Virus record (IMG/VR): IMGVR_UViG_3300046001_006943
Location: 1-36,056 of that record
Origin: a virus
Strand: one strand, 5' to 3'
Length of the DNA: 36,056 bases
Part shown: positions 32,244-36,056 of the stretch, in pieces
Layout: the number at the start of each line of letters is the position of its first letter
Numbering within the stretch: the first letter of the stretch is position 1
Notes under the pieces: model-generated
Told to the model about the DNA's origin: nothing
Databases searched by the model: none
Seen by the model: only the letters and a program-made list of their open reading frames with translations
Translations under genes and position numbers: made by a program

Positions 32244-32261
32244 ATATGATATAACTCATAT
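32244..32261. promoter_or_regulatory. Inverted repeat between XRE regulator and terL
   Basis: Perfect arms ATATGA and TCATAT with a six-base spacer, in the divergent promoter region between the large terminase and the XRE regulator. It is a candidate operator for that regulator. On the minus strand CATATTTTAAG just after it resembles a -7 element for terL. Confidence 0.45.
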
Positions 32262-32302
32262 ATGCGTTATTTTGTTTTGAAATACTATTGCAATTTTGTT
32301 GT

Positions 32303-32524
32303 GTGAACGACAAAAAAGAAAAGCGGTTTATAAAATTAGTGGGCGAAAAACTTCGAGCCAAACGATTGTCGAAAAACATTTCTCAAATGCTGCTTTCTTA
32401 CGATGCCAATATTCCTGTGAGTCAAATAGGGCGCATCGAACGCGGTGAAATAAATACTACCATCGGAACGCTGTATAAAATTTGTGCTGCATTAGAAATT
32501 AATTTTAAGGATTTGATTAAATAA
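32303..32524 (+). CDS. XRE-family transcription regulator
   Basis: 73 residues from the GTG at 32303 (protein NDKKEKRFIKLVGEKLRAKR). A TTG at 32288 could extend it by five poor residues and is less likely. A full HTH_3: KLRAKRLSKNISQMLLSYDA, PVSQIGRIERGEINTTIGTL. The only plus-strand gene in this half. It probably controls terL or the neighbouring recombinase genes, with a palindrome in front. Confidence 0.8.
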   Translation: MNDKKEKRFIKLVGEKLRAKRLSKNISQMLLSYDANIPVSQIGRIERGEINTTIGTLYKICAALEINFKDLIK

Positions 32525-32570
32525 TTTTTAAAGTTTATAATTTTATTTTTTGGTTTGTTTACGGGTTTCC

Positions 32571-32771
32571 TCATTTTGGTGATTTTGTTGATAAAAAGCT
32601 GTCGATGATTCTGTTTATAGAAAAATGTGTCACTTTGAATTCAGCAGCGATTTCCGGTATTGAATTGTTTTTCGAGAATCGCCAGCGGTGCAGGATTTCA
32701 GCTTTTGTTTCTTTGGAAAGTGGCGGTTGGACATATTTTTTGAACGGATTTTTTTTATAGTGTAATTGCAT
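32571..32771 (-). CDS. Small HTH protein coupled to the second recombinase
   Basis: 66 residues. SKETKAEILHRWRFSKNNSI and PEIAAEFKVTHFSINRIID form a helix-turn-helix of resolvase/transposase type. It overlaps the recombinase 3' end by 17 bases, so the two are co-translated. It may be a directionality or accessory factor for the recombinase; that is inference. Confidence 0.62.
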   Translation of the reverse strand: MQLHYKKNPFKKYVQPPLSKETKAEILHRWRFSKNNSIPEIAAEFKVTHFSINRIIDSFLSTKSPK

Positions 32772-33585
32772 TGAATGGTGAATTTATTTTACTGATTAAA
32801 TTGTGTGAAATATGCGTGTATAAAAGTGTGGTTTTGACGTTTGAATGTCCAGCGAGTTTTTGAATAAGGTTTATATCAATGCCGTTTTCGACCATATGTG
32901 TGAAGCAATTGTGGCGCATTAAATGCGTGTACACTCTTTTGTTGATTCCAGCCTTTTCAGCTAATTGTTTCATCACCTGACCAATTGATGTTGCTGAATA
33001 TTGTTCTGAAAATTGTCCTGAAAGGATGAAATTTCGGGTTTGATAGGTCCTGAAATAGCGTTCTAATAACGGAATCAAAGCTTCAGGAAGCATCACTTGT
33101 CGGTCTTTATTTCCTTTTCCGGCTATGATATTGATAATCATTCGGGATCTATCGATATTGGACCACTTCAGGTTTATCAATTCGGAAACGCGCATTCCGG
33201 TTGCATAAAGTAATGCCAGGATAACTTTGTGTTTTAAATTGTGGCACGCATCGAACATTTGTTGCACTTCTTGTTGTGAAAGGACAATTGGCAGTTTCTT
33301 TTCGCTTTTTGGATATGGTATTTTTGCAATCTTTAATGGCATTCCTATGGTAATTTTATAAAACGAATTCAACGCACACAAACGGTGTTTCCTGGTGTTG
33401 ATGGTTTGCGCTTCCAACAGCCAAAGTTTTATCTTTTCGTTGTCGATTGCCTTTGGTTCCAATTCATTTTTGAAGTGTTTCAAGAACGTTAAAACTTGTG
33501 ATGTGTAGTTTTTACGCGTTGCTTCAGAATTATAAACTAATTGAATATCAATCGAATATTTAGAGTGCCATTTTAGAATGTCCAT
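32755..33585 (-). CDS. Second tyrosine recombinase, XerC/IntI-like
   Basis: 276 residues, short. An N-terminal core-binding domain (about 20-80, SEATRKNYTSQVLTFLKHFK) precedes a catalytic domain with all six residues: R132 in YATGMRVSEL, K157 in AGKGNKDR, H221 and R224 in THLMRH, H247 in LAGHSN, Y256 in LLYTHIS. The blocks KKLPIVLSQQEVQQMF and DRQVMLPEALIPLLER are like integron integrases, but the extra IntI-specific insert between patches is not present. It lies next to the inverted-repeat-flanked gene at 33651-33914. Confidence 0.88.
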   Translation of the reverse strand: MDILKWHSKYSIDIQLVYNSEATRKNYTSQVLTFLKHFKNELEPKAIDNEKIKLWLLEAQTINTRKHRLCALNSFYKITIGMPLKIAKIPYPKSEKKLPIVLSQQEVQQMFDACHNLKHKVILALLYATGMRVSELINLKWSNIDRSRMIINIIAGKGNKDRQVMLPEALIPLLERYFRTYQTRNFILSGQFSEQYSATSIGQVMKQLAEKAGINKRVYTHLMRHNCFTHMVENGIDINLIQKLAGHSNVKTTLLYTHISHNLISKINSPFNAITL

Positions 33586-33636
33586 AGTGTGAGGTGTTGA
33601 GTTTGTTGGTGTGGGTTGTGAGTTTGTACATATGTA

Positions 33637-33651
33637 TGTTATGGTTAATGC
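33637..33651 (+). repeat. Inverted-repeat copy next to the recombinase start (attI-like)
   Basis: TGTTATGGTTAATGC on the plus strand, 51 bases upstream of the recombinase ATG, next to a perfect palindrome TACATATGTA (33627-33636). It matches 14 of 15 bases of TGTTATGGTTAGTGC on the opposite strand at 33936-33950. Both copies begin with GTTA, the core of integron recombination sites. Confidence 0.62.
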
Positions 33652-33914
33652 TACGATTCGTATAAAGATTGAAATTTTGTCAACTCATTTTCGTAATGTT
33701 CTAAAATAGATTTACAAGAATAAATTTTTGCGTTTAATTTCCCTTTTAAATAATTTACAGCATCTTCCTTATTTAAAAAACTTTTCACATAATTAGTGTC
33801 TAAAGAATTTCGTCTATTATTCATTGTCCAATATGAATTATCAGTAATTCTTGAACATTCAACTTCTATTATTTTAAGGCTTAAATTTGTGTAAACTTGA
33901 TAAATTTTTGTCAT
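33651..33914 (-). CDS. Cassette gene bracketed by inverted repeats, unknown
   Basis: 87 residues (MTKIYQVYTNLSLKIIEVEC, then VKSFLNKEDAVNYLKGKLNA and a final helix). No family recognised. Its start and stop lie just inside the 15-base inverted repeats at 33637-33651 and 33936-33950, next to the second recombinase. The composition is more AT-rich than the recombinase. Candidate roles include an antidefence or antitoxin-type protein, but nothing in the sequence shows this. Confidence 0.65.
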   Translation of the reverse strand: MTKIYQVYTNLSLKIIEVECSRITDNSYWTMNNRRNSLDTNYVKSFLNKEDAVNYLKGKLNAKIYSCKSILEHYENELTKFQSLYES

Positions 33915-33935
33915 TGTAATTTAGTTTTATGAACC

Positions 33936-34074
33936 GCACTAACCATAACACGTGTTTGGCAAGATTCAAGGATTAGTTATTAATTTAAAGTTCTGTTTGT
34001 GTTTGTTATTATCAGCCTTGACTCGAAGCATCAGGATTTACTTTCCTTGAACCTCGCCAAGCACGGGAACGTTA
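33936..34074 (-). repeat. attC-like imperfect hairpin element B
   Basis: On the minus strand a TAACG box (34070-34074, 23 bases after the methyltransferase stop) leads into the arm CGTGCTTGGCGAGGTTCAAGG (34045-34065 in plus numbering; written here with its final base). It pairs with 33951-33971 over 21 positions with two G.T wobbles and one C.A mismatch. The loop shares TAAATCCTGATG with element A. It ends in TGTTATGGTTAGTGC (33936-33950), one of the inverted repeats around the next gene. Confidence 0.65.
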
Positions 34075-34097
34075 GCGGATATAGTTCCGTTCATCAT

Positions 34098-34730
34098 TCA
34101 TAAGAACATTTGCAACTGTGCTACGTGATTATTTATGCGCTCCATAGCTTTGTCGTAATACTCTTTATCAAGTTCGCACGCTACAAGGTCATATCCGTAA
34201 TCGTGGCAGGCTATTGCAATGCTTCCGCTACCTAAGTGCGTATCTAGGATTTTATCGCCTTGTTTGGCGTATTTGTCAAGTAGCCATTTGTATAATTTAT
34301 AAGGTTTTTCTGTTGGGTGAAAAGTATTTTGTGAAATTAAAGATGCTCTATTTAATTCAAACTGCCTTGTAACTGTTTCAAATGAAGTCCAAGCCATTTC
34401 GCCATCACTCATTGTTAAATCTCTTTGTCCTTTATACCAAAAAATCCAAGCCTTAGTAGGTTTTAAATGTTCTGTAAAATAATTTCCACCCCACACAATT
34501 TGATTTTTAGATACTCTTTGTAACTCCATAAAGTATTCTTTTGAAGGTATTTTGTTATCCCAGTTCTTTTGTGTATGTTCTTTTCTATTATGTTTAGGAT
34601 TTTTATTAATACTTTTCTTTTGTCCGTCAATACCAATCCCATAAGGCGGGTCAACTATTGCAAGTTCGAAATATTTATCAGGATATCTAGCCATTAGTGC
34701 CATATTACATTCGTTTGTTATTGTTATCAT
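34098..34730 (-). CDS. DNA methyltransferase, N6-adenine/N4-cytosine type
   Basis: 210 residues. Motif IV DPPYGIGIDG (27-36) comes before HPTEKP (138-143) and motif I LDTHLGSGSIA (about 162-172), the beta-class order. DPPY favours adenine-N6. It is short, as phage orphan methylases often are, with no restriction gene alongside; it may protect DNA from host enzymes. Overlaps the upstream zinc-ribbon gene by four bases. Followed by element B, so part of a cassette. Confidence 0.85.
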   Translation of the reverse strand: MITITNECNMALMARYPDKYFELAIVDPPYGIGIDGQKKSINKNPKHNRKEHTQKNWDNKIPSKEYFMELQRVSKNQIVWGGNYFTEHLKPTKAWIFWYKGQRDLTMSDGEMAWTSFETVTRQFELNRASLISQNTFHPTEKPYKLYKWLLDKYAKQGDKILDTHLGSGSIAIACHDYGYDLVACELDKEYYDKAMERINNHVAQLQMFL

Positions 34731-34909
34731 AATTCAATTATTTCAAAACAATCATCACAAACAGTATGAGAATAACTACCATCACTATTACAATAATTTG
34801 TTTTATATTCGTGTTTACATTCATTAACTTTTTCGTTAGTAGAGCCACTACATCCGCTAACACTCGCTACAAGCAATGGCTCTTTTATTTTATTATCGTT
34901 TTCCATCAT
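34727..34909 (-). CDS. Small zinc-ribbon-like protein
   Basis: 60 residues. CKHEYKTNYCNSDGS and VCDDCFEIIEL give a CxH...C...CxxC pattern that suggests one zinc site. Coupled by ATGA overlap to the methyltransferase, so a partner or regulator of it is possible. Starts 34 bases after element D. Confidence 0.6.
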   Translation of the reverse strand: MMENDNKIKEPLLVASVSGCSGSTNEKVNECKHEYKTNYCNSDGSYSHTVCDDCFEIIEL

Positions 34910-34942
34910 ATTTATTTTTTAATTAGAAATTTAGTTTTTCAA

Positions 34943-34971
34943 TCCCGCCACTGCGTGTAGCTTGAACGTTA
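34943..34971 (-). repeat. Half-length TAACG element D
   Basis: On the minus strand TAACG (34967-34971), ten bases after the PAPS-reductase-like stop, is followed by TTCAAGCTACACGCAGTGGC and GGG. It shares the TAACGT start and the GGCGGGA end with element E. No 3' arm like those of A-C can be found, so it may be a truncated or different attC-like site. Confidence 0.45.
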
Positions 34972-34981
34972 CAGGAAATGA

Positions 34982-35857
34982 TTAGAAACTGCATACACAA
35001 TTAAAATCATCTTCCGTTTCTAATTCCATTTCAATAGTTCTTGGTAATTCTGATAATTTTACTAAATCAGCAATTGATTTATGACCACGAAATGAAACGC
35101 TATTATATTTTTGTTCTTCTTTTTCAAACCATTCAATAAATCTTGTACCGTGTAATATGTTTTCAATTAAATTATTGTCTGATTTTTTCCAGCATAATTC
35201 ACAGTTACCATATTTACCGTGCATTTCTAATTTAAACGGTTGTTTTTTCCAATATTTATTTAAGTCTAATTGCGATATTGGGGTATAAAAATCAGTCAAT
35301 AAAGGAAATATCTTCTGCTTTTGCTCTTTGATTTCAGCCAACGAGATTCGCTTTGGCATATCTTCTTTTCTAAATCCTATTGCGATTTTATATTTATTAA
35401 CTCCAAAAATATCATCACATAGTTTTTTAGCAGGAAGCGTTTTTAAATTTTCAGAACAATAAGGTGCATCTTGGTTTGGTAATCCCTCAAATATTCCTTT
35501 GTTTTTATGTTCAATCATTTTAGAAAATGGCTTTGCAGTCATATTCATATTTTCCCAATCAACAATTTTATATTTAACTCCAGTTCCTAAATCATTTGAA
35601 TAAACGCCTTCAATTTTTACTATTGGCATTTCCCAATACTTTTCTATATTTTTAAGAAAATCAATTGTTTCAGGTCTTTCCATTCCTGTATTACAAAAAA
35701 CAAAAACCTTTTCATAATTAGCATATTTTTCATTCGTTTGAATGTGTCTTGCCATCATTGCGGAACTTCTACCACCCGAAACAGTTACCATTAACGACCC
35801 ATCACTTCCTGTAACAGCGGTTTTGAGCAAGCGGGTATCAGTTTTTAATTCAGTCAT
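34982..35857 (-). CDS. PAPS reductase/adenine-nucleotide alpha-hydrolase-like protein
   Basis: 291 residues. The PP-loop VTVSGGRSSAMM (S27-S32) binds ATP in the family. Later cysteine blocks (APYCSENLKTLPAKKL, YGNCELCWKKSDN) recall phage PAPS reductase-family proteins and DndC-like enzymes. The family activates by adenylation; phage members are suspected in DNA or tRNA modification rather than sulfate assimilation. No dndA/B/D/E partners are seen. Followed by half-element D and preceded by half-element E. Confidence 0.75.
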   Translation of the reverse strand: MTELKTDTRLLKTAVTGSDGSLMVTVSGGRSSAMMARHIQTNEKYANYEKVFVFCNTGMERPETIDFLKNIEKYWEMPIVKIEGVYSNDLGTGVKYKIVDWENMNMTAKPFSKMIEHKNKGIFEGLPNQDAPYCSENLKTLPAKKLCDDIFGVNKYKIAIGFRKEDMPKRISLAEIKEQKQKIFPLLTDFYTPISQLDLNKYWKKQPFKLEMHGKYGNCELCWKKSDNNLIENILHGTRFIEWFEKEEQKYNSVSFRGHKSIADLVKLSELPRTIEMELETEDDFNCVCSF

Positions 35858-35905
35858 TTGGTGTGTTTTTATTATTAGTAATTAATTCAATTATTCGGTT
35901 TTATT

Positions 35906-35935
35906 TTCCCGCCTGCACAAAGCCGCAGGACGTTA
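35906..35935 (-). repeat. Half-length TAACG element E
   Basis: On the minus strand TAACG (35931-35935) is followed by the small hairpin CCTGC-GGCTTTGT-GCAGG (35912-35929), then GCGGGA. The 5' part lines up with the 5' arm of element A (TAACGT, then GGCTTTG), but the matching 3' arm and GTTAT end are missing. It lies nine bases after the partial gene at the right edge. Confidence 0.5.
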
Positions 35936-35944
35936 AGAGCAAGT

Positions 35945-36056
35945 TTAGAGCAACTGTACCCAACCGAGTTCTATCTGCTTTGAAACCTTATGATTATTCC
36001 AATCAATTGCATATCCTAAATCTCTTGCTAAATCTGTAAACGAGCTTGGAAGCATA
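35945..36056 (-). CDS. Partial gene at the right edge, unknown
   Basis: At least 36 residues from the first visible ATG at 36055 (LPSSFTDLARDLGYAIDWNN and KVSKQIELGWVQLL). The real start may lie beyond the edge. Too short to assign. If the ends join, it would follow element A, so it may be the next cassette gene. Confidence 0.5.
   Translation of the reverse strand, partial: MLPSSFTDLARDLGYAIDWNNHKVSKQIELGWVQLL

Noticed and set aside
32288-32302. TTG start for the XRE gene
   Set aside because: Adds five residues (QFCCV) not typical of the family; the GTG at 32303 fits better.
32755-33585. Calling the second recombinase a true integron integrase
   Set aside because: The length (276) and lack of the extra IntI segment do not support it; only IntI-like or Xer-like is justified.
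1-36056. CRISPR arrays, diversity-generating retroelement, insertion sequences
   Set aside because: No regularly spaced short repeats, no reverse transcriptase, no transposase seen.

Overview
The window reads as a temperate, tailed (siphovirus-type) phage or prophage genome of a Flavobacterium-like Bacteroidota host. The host call rests on low GC, A-rich gene leaders with few Shine-Dalgarno sites, a Bacteroidota-type integrase, a DUF4468 lipocalin-free secreted protein and many Flavobacteria-flavoured phage families. Almost all genes lie on the minus strand.

Layout in minus-strand (transcription) order, starting at the integrase: integrase (8477-9706) beside a 45-base 3' half of tRNA-Arg(TCT) that is the likely attP (9820-9864); a plus-strand repressor and secreted protein (7490-8476) with twin operator palindromes; a run of small early genes, several of them tiny membrane proteins (5438-7357); replication genes including a DnaB-type helicase (1640-5427); HNH endonuclease and small terminase (789-1638). 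At the right end are a second tyrosine recombinase with small regulators (32303-33585), large terminase (30455-32203), HK97-type portal, protease and capsid, connector and tail genes with a lambda-style frameshift site, tape measure, baseplate-like protein and a beta-helix tail spike (13500-29295). Lysis genes follow (two holin candidates, CHAP endolysin, candidate one-piece spanin; 12071-13490), then two accessory enzymes (9946-12070) before attP. This order makes sense only if the two window ends are joined: the window is probably a circular genome opened between the small and large terminase genes.

The most unusual part is the stretch between the terminase genes across that join (about 33600-36056 plus 1-790). 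It holds small accessory genes (methyltransferase, PAPS-reductase-like protein, zinc-ribbon proteins, membrane protein), each followed by a TAACG box. Three of these boxes open long imperfect hairpins of about 130-140 bases that end in a GTTAT-type box. In two of the three the 5' arm carries one extra unpaired base. This is the architecture of integron attC sites. A compact tyrosine recombinase with all six catalytic residues lies beside the array, and the single gene next to it is bracketed by 15-base inverted repeats. I read this as a phage-borne integron-like cassette array or a recombinase-driven invertible segment.

Other notable points are two matched late-promoter candidates, each placed just after an intrinsic terminator (before portal and tape measure); a GGGAAAG frameshift site; tandem duplicated tail-tube genes; and a fused dNTP pyrophosphohydrolase and HAD nucleotidase.
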